Notes: a model not told the origin generated them from the sequence alone. DNA of 64,000 nucleotides from Leptodactylus fallax (GCA_947044405.1 CAMRHE010000018.1:6209501-6273500), one strand, 5' to 3'; counted from the first letter of the stretch, positions 46,249 to 58,600 are shown. Numbers and translations: made by a program.

Positions 46249-49200
46249 TGGATTCAAGCCTGGAGCAGATTACTGTCCACTGGGCAGTGTGATCGCTAAC
46301 CATAAGGATACTTGATGACCAAACCCAGTGGGCGATAGCTGTTCTTATTACGACACATTTGCTTTTTTTTTTTTTTTTTTAATTTCGGAGAAACACTTTC
46401 TGGTTTCCTCCAGCTTTCATTACCTTGAATAAAGGACCACACTTAGAGTGATAGCGTTGGACAATTCCTACTTTGAAGAAAGCATTAGATGGCCAGTTTC
46501 TCAAAGGAATAGCTACTTTGCCATTACGTTTCTGTATTGGTTAATTCTGAAGTGGAAGTGCTGGTCAGATGACTACTGATTTGTTAACACTACTAAGATT
46601 TTGAGAAGAGGATCTCTACAGCACATCCTAATTTTAGCATTGACAATAGTAGTTCCTTTATTGGGTGGGGGGTACAGAAGATTTCCATTTTCTCTATAGT
46701 TTTAGTTTTTTAAGAAATCATAAAATCAGACTTTGGATCCTACAACTGCTACAATGTAATGGGCTACGTTTTACCATTCTGCAGTATTCCAGACCTTTGT
46801 CTGATAAAAGGGTACATGGTTTTAACAAGGGAGTATTTATTTGAAGACATGTTCTTCCATAGACTGCTGTGTGACTACTTGGTTTGGATCTTATGACTAT
46901 TTATGTAAAAGTAACTAATTATTCTGTTACAGGATGGAATGTAGAATTTGCTGCATGTCACATCAACCAGGTACAATACCTGATCTCAGAAAAAAGTGCT
47001 ACTAAATCCAATGAATTTCTTTACATACTATTCAGTATCCAGATACCCAGCAGGAATGTGCAGATAAGTGGCTAATCTAATACCCTTCATAGTCATACTG
47101 GATAGGACCTTCTAGCATTAAACATACATAAGCATAAACTTGTGCTTTCTAAGAACACTTCCATATCATGCGCTCACTGCCTAACAAAAGCTCAAACAAC
47201 CTACTTGTACACAAACTGGTAAAGTCCATACCTGGTTAGAACAGGCTGCAGTGCATGGTTTGTACTTGTTATGCTACTATATACATGGGGCCTTCTGTTA
47301 TGAGAAATTATCATAGGAATCTGCCAATCTCTAAAGAGGTAAAGACAATCATGTTTAATGTGCCCACTTATGCTACAATGGCCAGAAGAAAAGGTTGCCT
47401 AGTTGTTTTGGTATAATGAGTATGTGTGCTAGAAACAATAATATTTTTCAGTACAAATCCCCTTGAGATGGAGAATATCATCTGTAGTATTGTTTAATTA
47501 ATGTGAAAGGAACATCCTAGACCCTATTGTCAAAGGCATACATACCATACAGGCAGACAGTACAGTTGCTATGGGATTCTCATAGAGAGGAGGCCGAACC
47601 TTGATTGGTGCGATGTTCTTTCTGACAGTGTGGCAAGAACCTGTGCAAAACTCCCTTCTGGAGAGTTATATTGTTAACATGAATGGGATGGGGAATAAAC
47701 CCAATAAACAAACACTTTTCCTGTCTTGTGTGACAACACCTGGCTCCATAATGGAGTAGTTTCACCTTTACTAAGGGTCCTGTTCTTACGTGTGCATGCC
47801 CCTGTGCGGTAGCCTTCAAGTGTAGTAATCTTCCAAGACAATTAGAACTTGGAATATTTTTGGATAGTATCCATAGGTGTGCCTGCGGTTCTCTGTTTAG
47901 CTGTCTTCTCAGAAAATAGCAGACCAAGGGCTAGCTAACTTTATATTAAAGCTGTATTAAGCAATAGAATAAGGTTATATAATGTTGTTCTTAAACATGG
48001 CAAGATCATATGCAGATTCAACAGAAGGCCAGTAAACATGAAAATGTGGACAGTGAGCAAAAAAAAAAAACAAACACTGATGTATGACTACTATCCAAAA
48101 TGTCTAAATGCATACATTTCTTATTAAAATGAACCTGCCTATACAATATGTTATTAAAGGTGTGTTTATCATTTTTATTTTCACAAGTCCGTGCCTTTAA
48201 AGGGGTGTTCCAAGACTATGATATTAACGACGTATCAGACGTGTACTGTTGCCTCTTCACTGCATACTAAACACAGTGCCGTAAATTGTGTAGCAACCGT
48301 GCTTGATATTTAAGCTCAGTCTCATACATTTGAAAGAGACTGAGCTGCATCATGGCCATGTGACCAGTTAACGTGGTATAATTGGACTGAGAAAAAAAGC
48401 AACAGTTGTCTGAGTGCCACAGCCTCTTCAAACAGCTGATCGGCAGGGGACCCAGGTGTTGGATCCCCACCAATCTGATGTTGATGATCTATCCTAAGAA
48501 TAGGTCATCAGTATCCTAGTCCCAGAAAACCCCCTTAAGTGTATGCTGTATCCTTTTTAAACTATATTTCACATATGGAAAAGCTGAATGACAAAATCTA
48601 GCTACAAACAATGTTTGCAGGAGAGTTGAAGTGTAACGTAAACTGGTCATTTATAGTCTTGTAACAAAAAGGGGCATTATATGAATCATGATTTACAACC
48701 TTTGCCACTTTTTGTAGCAAGGCAACTTCTTTCTTTACAGTTTAAGAAGAAAATGGATGGAATAAAGGAATGCTCATTGTGTCACAAATAAAAAATATGG
48801 CCTTCGTTTCCTAGCGCCGTAAACATACAGATCTATAGTTGATAAGGTTGGGCTCAGCAAAGTTTTTGATAGGTACAAGTTGTTGAGGTCTGATTATGTA
48901 CCACACTTTAAGGTGACATTAAGTATTTGATGGCCAGACCCACAGATTTTAGCGGGCCAGTCAACCATCTAAGGCTGGATTCACACCTGCACTTGGTCTC
49001 CGTTGGGGGATTCCGTCCCCCTTTCCGCTTGAAAAATGCGGAGAGAAAAGTCCTGCAAGCAGGACTCTTCTCTCTGCATTTTTCGGGTGGAAACCTGGCA
49101 GACCCCATTATAGTATATGGGGTCCGCTGGTAACTGCTTTTTAAGCGGATTGGGTTTCTGTTTTTCGGGTCCCCAAGCAGACCCAAAGAACAGAAACCCT

Positions 49201-49890
49201 AGTGCAATCTGTATGTGGGCCTCTGACTCTACCCATGGATAAATATTTGGGGGTGGAGAGGGATTGAGCAGTTGGATCTCAACATGCCTGATCCTTTTGT
49301 CTTCACAGGAAATAAGCTGTCTGCAGAGGTGACTGACTGGCAGTGGCTTACTCCCTACTGAGGACACATGCAGGTTAGGTCCAGCATGCATGTGTATGGG
49401 GTGGAATGGAAAGAACACCTGTTCAGGCTATAGCTATCTTAATATATATGACCAGATTTTACTTTTGAAACATTTGATCTCTTGAGTATTTCTAATACAT
49501 GATAATGTAAACTGCACTTTACACGACTCCTGCAATACAATAAAACAATGACATCAGAAACAGTAGCCTCATACCCATAGCCCAGTCAAGCCTCTTCTAC
49601 GGACAGACACTCTGCATTGTGATTGTAACAATTTATAAGACAGAGCTGAGAACAGGAATATTGTCTGAAGGTTCTCCATATGAATGTTATAGTTTAGTCA
49701 TTTGGTTGTTTATTTTAGGCAGTATTGCACTTTTCCAGTGCACAGGTACATTTCCACAAGGTATTATTATCTGTTCATGTATTTGCTACTCATTTTTCCA
49801 GACATCATGTTTTAGAACCTCTCAGTATATGGCTTTCATTTTGTACTAGAGAAGTAAAATATTTCCAATAAACATCCTCTTCATGGAAGA
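46249..49890 (+). other. DCLK2 3' UTR and proximal downstream region
   Basis: Candidate polyadenylation signals AATAAA lie at 46428-46433, 48761-48766, 48787-48792 and near 49866. Which is used cannot be told from sequence. The region also holds a TTAA MITE (48197-48538) and a palindromic repeat at about 48972-49220, whose hairpin AGTCCTGCAAGCAGGACT is near-perfect. Confidence 0.5.
48197..48538. mobile_element. TTAA-ended MITE
   Basis: It starts TTAAAGGGGTGTTCCAAGAC and ends AGAAAACCCCCTTAA. TTAA is at both extremes, and the family style is the same as 31193-31563. Confidence 0.55.
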
Positions 49891-51472
49891 TTGCTTGTAT
49901 TTCTTTATTGATCAGCTGTTATAGATATTTCAATTGGTTATTGTCAGTGATGGTCATTGCTGTATCAAAATGAACATCCATTACAGTACAATTCAGGTTT
50001 ATGAAATAATGCTTCATAAGTCTATTGCATCAAACAGACCGTTGACTGACTATATTCCACACTCATGAGCATGTCCACCCAACTGAAGGTTCTCCAACAA
50101 GTGTCATATCTTATTGTTTTAGAGATGCATATTCATAGTAGGAAATGGGCAAGCATGCCTTAACCTCCATTGTAACTGTCTGAATAAAGGAAATATTTTT
50201 GGGGAGATTTTGTAAGGTAATTCATTTTCATAAGGAAGTGGAAAAACAAAAGAAAATAAATGAAAAAAGGTCCATTTCAAAAACATGCTCTGGGAAATTA
50301 TGACCAGCGTTTTCTACATTCTCTTCTTAATCAAGTCCTTGGCTGGTGCAAGACACGCCTGAGTTGTTAAGAAGCTTCGGCCTGTTAAAGGGGTTATCCA
50401 GGATAGGCCATCAATGTTAGAAATCGGATAACCCCTTTAATAATTCAAGCTCACTCCTATGCACCAGAATTGAAATCTAAGATCTGGCGTAATTTGAGGT
50501 ATAAATCACACCATCTTTTATTGTGTAAGTTACAGTAAATATGTCTGCTGCCCCATCCACTTTGCCTACTTTCATATAAGTGGTAAGCAGGTCACAGAAA
50601 GAACAATGTGGCACATGTTTGGCATTAGAGAGGACATACATGGCTAAGTACATTCACCCCAGTGTGAGAAGACAATGCACATCTAGGCCTGGAAGGATTT
50701 GTGGTTCTCAAGCAACTGTAACTAAAACTGGAAGAAAGAGATGTTGGCTCATTTACTATTCGACAGTGTAAACTTAGATAATCTGAAAATGTACTAGTTT
50801 ACAATACCACAATGGATGATGTTTGATCAATCTGGTGTATTGTTTGCTGTCTAGTCTAAGTTTATACCACTTATATGGCTTTGTTGTTCCAGAATTTTAC
50901 TTCAAAATTTTTCTATAAAGTCACATCCCTTTTTAATGCAAGTTGAAAAATTTGGCCTAAAACTGCAACAACCCAGTGGAGGAATGCAGGGAGGAAGAGA
51001 ATAGTAATCAATCACGGTTGGGCTCACAGTTCCTGTAGTTGGCTCCACTAGACCACTAGGGCTTCTCAAATCTGTGGTGATTTGCCTCACCAGCAAAAAA
51101 AAAACGCTACCACGGATTGCCAAACAAATGCCACTGTGCTGTACACATAATACCCTTACCAGTGGCAACACATAATACCCATAGAAACATCGAACACCAT
51201 ATTGCAGCACAAAAATGCTCCCTCAGTGCCAAATACCAGCAGAAAATACTTCCCAGCGCAAGCATGACTTGCAACTCCTGTGCACCTATAAACTGTAATT
51301 GGATCCCTGAAAATAGTGGAATATTTTATGAGCAGGAGGGCCTTTGGGTTCCAGGTTCCCACATCTCACCCCATCAGTTGCAAATAACACTGCAGCATAA
51401 AATACCTAAAGAGAAGTGCCGAACCCCACAGTACTGCAGCACTGGCCCCAACCATCCCCTCTCCTAATAACA
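49891..51472. other. Intergenic sequence downstream of DCLK2
   Basis: Apart from the hairpin at 50385-50440 I see no gene, RNA or clear repeat. Confidence 0.5.
50385..50440. mobile_element. Minimal 56-bp TTAA hairpin element
   Basis: TTAAAGGGGTTATCC at the left and GGATAACCCCTTTAA at the right are exact inverses, separated by only about 26 bases. It looks like an internally deleted version of the TTAAAGGGG MITE family. Confidence 0.65.
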
Positions 51473-51477
51473 GTTAC

Positions 51478-51851
51478 TGTCATGTCCCAGGACTTGGTTT
51501 AATTCACTGACATGTATCTGTGATACTGTTTGTCTTTGTAGTTTGTCCCTTTTCTCTCTCTGTATCCTTAGCTGTGATGCTGTAGCTCCTCCTCTCTCCC
51601 CCTCAGTTTAGTTTCACTTCTTTGTAAGCAACATGTCTGCTCAGCTCCTGGTATTTCATCATTTTTCACCTACTGCTGTATGAGGTTCTACAAGATTTAC
51701 CTGGATTAAAGCATCTGGAATCTTATCTACGCCTCCTCAGTTGAGTTGAACACTATCTGATAGATATCTTGGTGTAAATTGCTGGTTAGCATAGAGACTA
51801 CAGGACACTCTCACAACCTCACACTTGCAGCCAAGCTATTGAGTCAGAACA
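51478..51851 (+). repeat. BEL/Pao 5' LTR
   Basis: It begins TGTCATGTCCCAGG and ends GAGTCAGAACA. It contains a CT-rich stretch near 51550-51610 and an ATTAAA-like polyadenylation signal near 51705. Confidence 0.95.
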
Positions 51852-52050
51852 GTGAAAAATGATGCATAAAGACTGCCAGATACGGCTGTAAGACAGTTCA
51901 CCAACTTCTGACATACAGTCAGTCACAGCAAGTTACCTGAGGCCAGAAGGAATCAGCATTGCGTAAGTTGCATCTGCAGCTCAGACCCCCTCAGCATAGA
52001 AGATTCTATCAAGCAGCCATCTTACTCCAGCAAAGTTATATTTATCCTGT
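51852..52050 (+). other. BEL/Pao leader
   Basis: This is the 199-bp untranslated leader between LTR and start codon. I could not identify a primer-binding site starting with TGG next to the LTR. Confidence 0.5.
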
Positions 52051-55000
52051 TTGTGTTGCATCATGGCTGAAGGGCACCCTGAAGCACAAGGTAGCATGGA
52101 CCTCAGTCTGCAGCCCAGTGAGAAGGCTAGACGCTTGATTAAACCTACGTGGAAGGTTAGAGACAATCTAGAAGGTTTAAAGCATGAACTTTCCTGTGAA
52201 CTCTCAAAATGGTGGCAGGAAATACAGACTAAGATATCTGCCATGTGCTTGCCTGCATACCATATATCACCACTAGAGGGAGCTCTGCGACAGCTTTGTT
52301 CTATGCATGGACATTATAAAATGAAAGCTGAGGAGTATGAAAGCATATTGAGGAAACTTCATACAGACGATTCCTTAGTTGAATTGCAAAGCTTCCAGCA
52401 TCTCAATTCAGAACGAGACAGCTTAGTACATGAAACTAAGTTAAGGACAGAGGCAAGAATTGCGCAACTGCAGGAAATGGCATCCCATGTTTCTGAGTCT
52501 ACCAAGCGTTCAAAGCGTACATCTAAGTCACGTTCCTCAAAATCTTCCACACTCAGTGAGCAACTTATAAAAGCACGTGCAGAGGCGGAAGCTACTAAGA
52601 TACAGGCAGCCTTTGCACAACAGAAAGCAGAAATGGAAGCTAAGGTAGCACAACAGAAAGCAGAAATGGAAGCTCTAGAGAAACAGTATGAGCATGCTGC
52701 AGCCATGGCAAGGTTAAGCATTTTAGAACAGGCCATCAGTGGAAGTGAAAGCGACAGCACCAGTTTGTGTGATGTGGAAACAGAGGATCCCCTCAAGCGC
52801 ACAAGAGACTATGTACTAAGCCAAAGCAGTGAATCCCTATTTGCCACAAATGTTCCTGTCAGGGACAACATTTCTCCAGTGCAACAGGGCACAGTATCTT
52901 CTGAAGCACACCGCATTCAAGGTCAGTACAATGCCCTGCCTGTCCAGCATCCAGTTTCTTCTTCCTTCATGGATTCCCAAAGCCTTGCACCTCAGAAAAT
53001 GCAATATACTGATACTCAGGTATACACCAATGTGACACCATACCACCAGACTGCAAACAACCGTCCAGTCTCACATCCATATGTGGCTAAACCTATGGAC
53101 TTTAAGCTAGCTCCTAGGCTGAATGCCTACGCAGCCCCTACACTACCTACCTCTGTTAACCAGAACCCCACTAACAACGTAATCACCGCTACTCAGCCAG
53201 CAACTCAATATTTAAAGTCAGAGAGAACAGACATGTCAGAGTTTGCAAGGTACATGGTTCGCCGTGAGCTTACTAAGACTGGACTCACAAGGTTCGATGA
53301 CCAACCTGAGAACTACAGAGGCTGGAAATGTGCCTTCAAAACTGCAATTAGTGACCTTGGCATTACTGCAGCTGAAGAACTAGACTTGCTTATCCGGTGG
53401 CTTGGCCCACATTCCACAGAACGTGCTAAAAGACTCAGATCCGTCCACATTTACAACCCCACAGCAGGCCTTACCGCTGCTTGGGAAAGACTGGAGAAAA
53501 CCTATGGCAGTCCTGAAGCAATAGAGAATGCTCTGTTCAAACGGTTGCAAGGGTTTCCAAAGATATCTGGTAAGGATCATCAGAAATTTCAAGAACTTAG
53601 TGACCTACTCATGGAGCTCCTACTGGCTAAGGCGGACACTCTCCTACCGGGCCTCAGTTACCTGGACACTGCTCGTGGGGTAAACCCGATAGTCACCAAG
53701 TTGCCATATAATATTCAAGAAAGGTGGACCACAGTTGGGTCAAGATACAAAACTGAGAATAGAGTCTCCTTTCCTCCATTTTCCTACTTCTGTGAGTTTA
53801 TTAAGAACATTGCAGAATCCAAGAATGACCCAAGCTTTTCCTATGGGGATCCCAGTGTTCCTGGTTCACCTCCTATTAAGTATGACAGCTCACATTCTAA
53901 CTACAGAAACCGCAGAGGCCCAGTTTCGGTGAAAAAGACTGATATTCTTCCTACACCTACATCAGCACCAGAAGAAAGCAGTTGCAACAACCAAGATGAA
54001 AAGGTAGAAAATCCTAACCGTCTGTGTCCTATTCACAAGAAGCCTCATCCCCTCAAGAAGTGTATTGGCTTCAGGAGGAAACCAATCCAGGAACGTAGAG
54101 AGCTTCTTAAGAAACTAGGAATATGTTTCAAATGTTGTGCCTCTACTGAACATGTTGCTAGAGACTGTAAAATTGCTATTAAGTGTATAGAGTGTGGCAG
54201 TGAGAACCATGTACAAGCTCTTCATCCATCCCAGCCTAGTGCCACACCGCCTAGAGGTTCCCCTTCCCCAACTAAGCATGGCGGGGAGAACACAGATCAA
54301 GCAGCAAATACTACCACAGTATCTTCCTCATGTACAGAAGTCTGCGGAGAAGACCTTTGTGACAAGTCCTGTGCAAGGATATGCCTAGTCAATATATACC
54401 CCAAGGGCCAACCAGAAAGGGCTCTGAGGGTGTACGCCATCTTGGACGACCAGAGCAACCACTCACTTGCAAGGTCAGAACTCTTTGATCTGTTTAACTT
54501 AAAGGGTGATACTTATCCATATACCTTGGGTACTTGTAGTGGCATATCAGAGGTTTCTGGAAGAAGGGCCAGCGGTCTCGTAATAGCTTCTCTCAAGGGC
54601 AATTTGGAGATACCTTTGCCCACACTTGTTGAGTGCAACCAGATACCATCAAACAGAGAGGAGATACCCACACCAGAGGCGGCTTTCCAGCACCCTCATC
54701 TAAGGGCTATAGCCAGTGAAATACCATCCCTTGACAAAAATGCAGACATTCTACTTCTGCTAGGTAGAGACATTCTCAGACTGCACAAAATACGCCAGCA
54801 AATTAATGGACCACATGATGCACCATTTGCCCAGCGCCTCGATCTAGGATGGGTAATCATTGGCAACGTCTGCATAGGTAGGATGAAAAGGCCCACCAAT
54901 ATTTCTTCATTTAAGACGCATATGTTACCAAACGGTCGCAGCACTTGTTTTCAGCCATGTCCACATCACTACCAAGTGAAAGAGAAGATAAGCAACAGCA

Positions 55001-56925
55001 AGTGGCTGCATAATCACCGAGACAACGTGAATACTTTCCTGCCTGGGGACGACACCCTTGGATTAACAGTGTTCAATACAACAAGTGATGACAACAAGCT
55101 GGCACCGGCTATAGCTGATAAAGAATTTCTCAAACTTATGGACAAGGAATTCATTCAAGATGACTCCAACAGTTGGGTAGCACCTTTACCTTTCCGCTCC
55201 CCAAGATCAAAACTACCAAACAATCTGAAGCAAGCAGTTTCTAGATTTTCCTCTTTAAAACGTACCCTCAAGAGGAAACCAGAGATGGAGAAACACTTTG
55301 TAGGTTTCATGCAGCAGGTATTTGAGAGAGATCATGCAGAACCTGCACCTCCACTAAAGGAAGGAGAAGAATGCTGGTATCTTCCATCATTTGGCGTGTA
55401 TCACCCTCGCAAACCTGACCAAATCAGGGTCGTGTTCGATTCTAGTGCTCAGTATGAAGGCGTCTCTCTCAACAACCTGCTCCTCACTGGTCCTAACCTA
55501 AACAACAGCCTCATAGGAGTCTTAATCCGTTTCAGACAGGAACCAGTTGCAGTGATGGCCGACATCCAACAGATGTTTCATTGCTTCATTGTTAAGGATG
55601 ATGACAGAAACTATCTCAGGTTCCTATGGCATAAGGACAATGATGTCAACAATGAAGTCATAGATTACCGGATGAAGGTACATGTCTTTGGCAATAGCCC
55701 ATCTCCTGCAGTAGCGATTTATGAACTGAGAAGGACCGCCCATGAAGGTGAGAGAGAGTATGGCTCTGATGCTCGTCAGTTTGTTGAGAGGAACTTCTAT
55801 GTTGATGATGGTCTTAAATCCTTACCTGCAAGTGAAGAAGTGATCGATCTCCTCTCTAGAACACAGGAAATGCTGTCTGTAGCTAACCTCAGACTTCACA
55901 AGATCATCTCCAACAATATGGAGGTAATGAAGGCATTTCCCTCTGATGATCATGCAATCAACTTGAAGGATCTTGATCTCAGTTCTGATACTCCTCCTAT
56001 GCAACGCAGCCTAGGATTGCTATGGAACACTGAACAAGACACATTCACATTCCAAGTGTCTTCTTGTGACAAACCTTTCACCAAACGAGGAGTTTTATCT
56101 GTTGTGAACAGCATTTATGATCCTCTTGGTTTCATTGCTCCCATCACCATTCAAGGCAAGCTACTACTAAGACAGCTTACCACTGAGAACATGGACTGGG
56201 ACACTCCACTGCCTGCTGAGAAACAACTGAGGTCTGACTGTGGCACTAACTTCGTTGGAGCCTGCAAAGAACTGCAGTTAGACAACTTCTTATCCAACAA
56301 TGGGTGCACTTGGACGTTTAACCCTCCACATTCATCCCATATGGGAGGTTCCTGGGAAAGTATGATTGGGATCACACGCAGAATCCTTGACTCTATGTTG
56401 ATGGACCACAAGTCGACACTGCTTACCCATGAGACGTTAATAACCTTTCTTGCTGAAGTGTCTGCAATAATCAATGCAAGGCCACTTGTCCCAGTATCTT
56501 CAGACCCTGAATCTCCAATTATCTTAACCCCAGCAACGCTTCTTACTCAGAAAATTGGTACTGCTGCTACCTCTCCACGTACCTTAGATCACAGTGACAT
56601 TTACAGACGCCAATGGAAACAAGTTCAACACCTGTCCAATGTGTTCTGGCACCGCTGGAAAACAGAGTACCTCCACATGCTACAGAGCCGTCACAAATGG
56701 CAGACCTCAAAACCTAATCTCCAGGTGGGTGACCTCGTCCTTCTAAGGGATAAAGAAGTCCATCGGAATGAATGGCCTATGGGTCTCATCACTAAAGTTG
56801 TCCCTAGTGATGATGGGAAGACTCGGAAAGTGGAGGTCAAGGTAACCAAGGGAGGCTCAGTGCGAGTTTTCTTCCGCCCAATTAATGAACTGGTGCTTCT
56901 TCTTCCAAGAGGAGACGTCACATAA
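52051..56925 (+). CDS. BEL/Pao gag-pol polyprotein with in-frame internal deletion
   Basis: The frame is 1624 codons from ATG to TAA with no stops. Order: a gag-like N-terminus with a Lys/Glu-rich coiled coil (about residues 120-230); a DUF1759-type gag region (about 400-600); zinc-knuckle-like cysteines at about 692-712 (CFKCC, then CIECG); an aspartic protease of the Pao type with catalytic ILDDQS at 799; and reverse transcriptase with the YVDD active site at 1250. RT/connection sequence runs to WDTPLPAEKQ (about 1392) and jumps directly to SDCGTNFVGA, the second catalytic aspartate of integrase (1396), followed by GGSWE with the glutamate at 1436. RNase H, the HHCC zinc domain and the first integrase aspartate are absent, roughly 400 residues by comparison with the family. 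A Pao C-terminal domain (DUF5641-like; LQVGDLVLLRD) closes the protein. The copy is therefore defective. Confidence 0.93.
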   Translation: MCCIMAEGHPEAQGSMDLSLQPSEKARRLIKPTWKVRDNLEGLKHELSCELSKWWQEIQTKISAMCLPAYHISPLEGALRQLCSMHGHYKMKAEEYESILRKLHTDDSLVELQSFQHLNSERDSLVHETKLRTEARIAQLQEMASHVSESTKRSKRTSKSRSSKSSTLSEQLIKARAEAEATKIQAAFAQQKAEMEAKVAQQKAEMEALEKQYEHAAAMARLSILEQAISGSESDSTSLCDVETEDPLKRTRDYVLSQSSESLFATNVPVRDNISPVQQGTVSSEAHRIQGQYNALPVQHPVSSSFMDSQSLAPQKMQYTDTQVYTNVTPYHQTANNRPVSHPYVAKPMDFKLAPRLNAYAAPTLPTSVNQNPTNNVITATQPATQYLKSERTDMSEFARYMVRRELTKTGLTRFDDQPENYRGWKCAFKTAISDLGITAAEELDLLIRWLGPHSTERAKRLRSVHIYNPTAGLTAAWERLEKTYGSPEAIENALFKRLQGFPKISGKDHQKFQELSDLLMELLLAKADTLLPGLSYLDTARGVNPIVTKLPYNIQERWTTVGSRYKTENRVSFPPFSYFCEFIKNIAESKNDPSFSYGDPSVPGSPPIKYDSSHSNYRNRRGPVSVKKTDILPTPTSAPEESSCNNQDEKVENPNRLCPIHKKPHPLKKCIGFRRKPIQERRELLKKLGICFKCCASTEHVARDCKIAIKCIECGSENHVQALHPSQPSATPPRGSPSPTKHGGENTDQAANTTTVSSSCTEVCGEDLCDKSCARICLVNIYPKGQPERALRVYAILDDQSNHSLARSELFDLFNLKGDTYPYTLGTCSGISEVSGRRASGLVIASLKGNLEIPLPTLVECNQIPSNREEIPTPEAAFQHPHLRAIASEIPSLDKNADILLLLGRDILRLHKIRQQINGPHDAPFAQRLDLGWVIIGNVCIGRMKRPTNISSFKTHMLPNGRSTCFQPCPHHYQVKEKISNSKWLHNHRDNVNTFLPGDDTLGLTVFNTTSDDNKLAPAIADKEFLKLMDKEFIQDDSNSWVAPLPFRSPRSKLPNNLKQAVSRFSSLKRTLKRKPEMEKHFVGFMQQVFERDHAEPAPPLKEGEECWYLPSFGVYHPRKPDQIRVVFDSSAQYEGVSLNNLLLTGPNLNNSLIGVLIRFRQEPVAVMADIQQMFHCFIVKDDDRNYLRFLWHKDNDVNNEVIDYRMKVHVFGNSPSPAVAIYELRRTAHEGEREYGSDARQFVERNFYVDDGLKSLPASEEVIDLLSRTQEMLSVANLRLHKIISNNMEVMKAFPSDDHAINLKDLDLSSDTPPMQRSLGLLWNTEQDTFTFQVSSCDKPFTKRGVLSVVNSIYDPLGFIAPITIQGKLLLRQLTTENMDWDTPLPAEKQLRSDCGTNFVGACKELQLDNFLSNNGCTWTFNPPHSSHMGGSWESMIGITRRILDSMLMDHKSTLLTHETLITFLAEVSAIINARPLVPVSSDPESPIILTPATLLTQKIGTAATSPRTLDHSDIYRRQWKQVQHLSNVFWHRWKTEYLHMLQSRHKWQTSKPNLQVGDLVLLRDKEVHRNEWPMGLITKVVPSDDGKTRKVEVKVTKGGSVRVFFRPINELVLLLPRGDVT

Positions 56926-57194
56926 AAGAAGATAAGGACACCATTCACAGCTCATGGCGGGGAGCTTCCTTCCATGAACTAAAACCGTGTTCTTGTGGAT
57001 TACAGTGTGGGTCGGTGGAGGTGTTGGCAAATTGCGGCTTCCCGATCTGAAGATTGGTTTATTTGGACTAACTGTTGATTATTGTTTGTTGTGCATGTTT
57101 CTTTTTTGTTTTTCAGGTTTGAAGAGGACTTTATGGACATCTCAGGACATTTAATGTTTGTTTTCATTGAAATCTAAAGATTTCAGGCGGGGAG
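56926..57194 (+). other. BEL/Pao 3' untranslated region with polypurine tract
   Basis: The last bases, CAGGCGGGGAG, directly before the 3' LTR form the purine-rich primer site. No coding frame is present. Confidence 0.65.
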
Positions 57195-57568
57195 TGTCAT
57201 GTCCCAGGACTTGGTTTAATTCACTGACATGTATCTGTGATACTGTTTGTCTTTGTAGTTTGTCCCTTTTCTCTCTCTGTATCCTTAGCTGTGATGCTGT
57301 AGCTCCTCCTCTCTCCCCCTCAGTTTAGTTTCACTTCTTTGTAAGCAACATGTCTGCTCAGCTCCTGGTATTTCATCATTTTTCACCTACTGCTGTATGA
57401 GGTTCTACAAGATTTACCTGGATTAAAGCATCTGGAATCTTATCTACGCCTCCTCAGTTGAGTTGAACACTATCTGATAGATATCTTGGTGTAAATTGCT
57501 GGTTAGCATAGAGACTACAGGACACTCTCACAACCTCACACTTGCAGCCAAGCTATTGAGTCAGAACA
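57195..57568 (+). repeat. BEL/Pao 3' LTR
   Basis: By eye it is identical to 51478-51851 over 374 bp. Confidence 0.95.
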
Positions 57569-57573
57569 GTTAC

Positions 57574-58600
57574 AGTCTCCCCCTTTCCACATCTAGCCCA
57601 TTGATCACAGCATTTTCCCCAATGTCACACCTCCCACACAGTCAGGAGCAGCCCCACAACAAGAGAGGAGGTAAGAGAAATGCCTTCTAACTCCTGTCCA
57701 TAATGCTTCTACCTCCAGATTAGAGCATTCAGCCTGCAGAAGGACTTTTGGTGATTATTTCATCACAGGTCCTTCAGCTCTTCTAGCCACAAAGACTGCA
57801 CAGATAATGCAAGGGTGACATTATCAGTGCAGTTTATGCTTTAGAGTCCCTGCTTTGTGCCAAAGCTGACACTAGCAGAGACCTGCACCTCACCAGGCAG
57901 TGAGCCATGTCTGACCAGTGAGGCCCACCTCACAGTTTTAGAAGTACTGCACTAGACCTTCAGTACTCTACAATGACTAGTACAGCGGTGATGAGGGGGT
58001 CTGCAGTGTGGATGGTGGCGATAGTGGCTTCCCTCAGGGCACTCTCTTTAGTAAATATCCTTCCTCATGGTAGTTGGGTTGCCCTTGATATTTTTCTCCT
58101 GTGTTCTCAATCCTGAACAAAGAGTAAGCAGCAATCTTCAATAAAATAGATGTACAATCTTGGATATCACTGGGCTAGAGCTGAGGCTTTGAGATAGTTC
58201 TTCCTGGCATCAGTCAGCGCCTCTCTAGTTGTAGGCAGGTTGCTTTAACGTGTGCTCTACAAAACTGTATATTCCAAAAATATGCCATATTTTGGTGCAT
58301 TTTACTCCAAGGCCCACTTACAACCACAATTGTAAATTTGTCCCATTGTACTAGAGTAGTGTTTCTCAACATGACGCAGCATGACCAACTTGACTTATGA
58401 GGCACAATCACAAGCCTCAGCAGTCCCTGATGTCACTCAGAAGCCCCAAGGAGACCCAAAGCCCCAAAATCGCAACACACATCAAGGTTCCTCATTGTCC
58501 TGAGAGTCCCCACAATAATATCTAAAGCAAATCACTGAAAAAGATGTCAAATTTACAACATATCACTGATAAAGGCCAGTGAGTTTACTGTATTTCTCAC
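57574..58600. other. Intergenic sequence
   Basis: No gene was recognised. A short hAT-type end motif may lie near 58355 (AGTGTTTCTCAACATG). Confidence 0.45.

Larger units (their letters stand above)
51478..57568 (+). mobile_element. BEL/Pao LTR retrotransposon, recent, internally deleted
   Basis: Two 374-bp LTRs appear identical by eye, and GTTAC occurs exactly on both sides (51473-51477, 57569-57573), the 5-bp duplication expected for this group. A single gag-pol frame (52051-56925) has BEL/Pao protease and RT and a Pao C-terminal domain, but lacks RNase H and the front of the integrase. Identical LTRs imply a very recent insertion. The missing enzymes imply it was mobilised by an intact relative or deleted just afterwards. 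Confidence 0.95.

Noticed and set aside
51852..51875. Primer-binding site after the BEL/Pao 5' LTR
   Set aside because: The bases after the LTR (GTGAAAAATGATGC) do not start with TGG, so no tRNA primer could be assigned.
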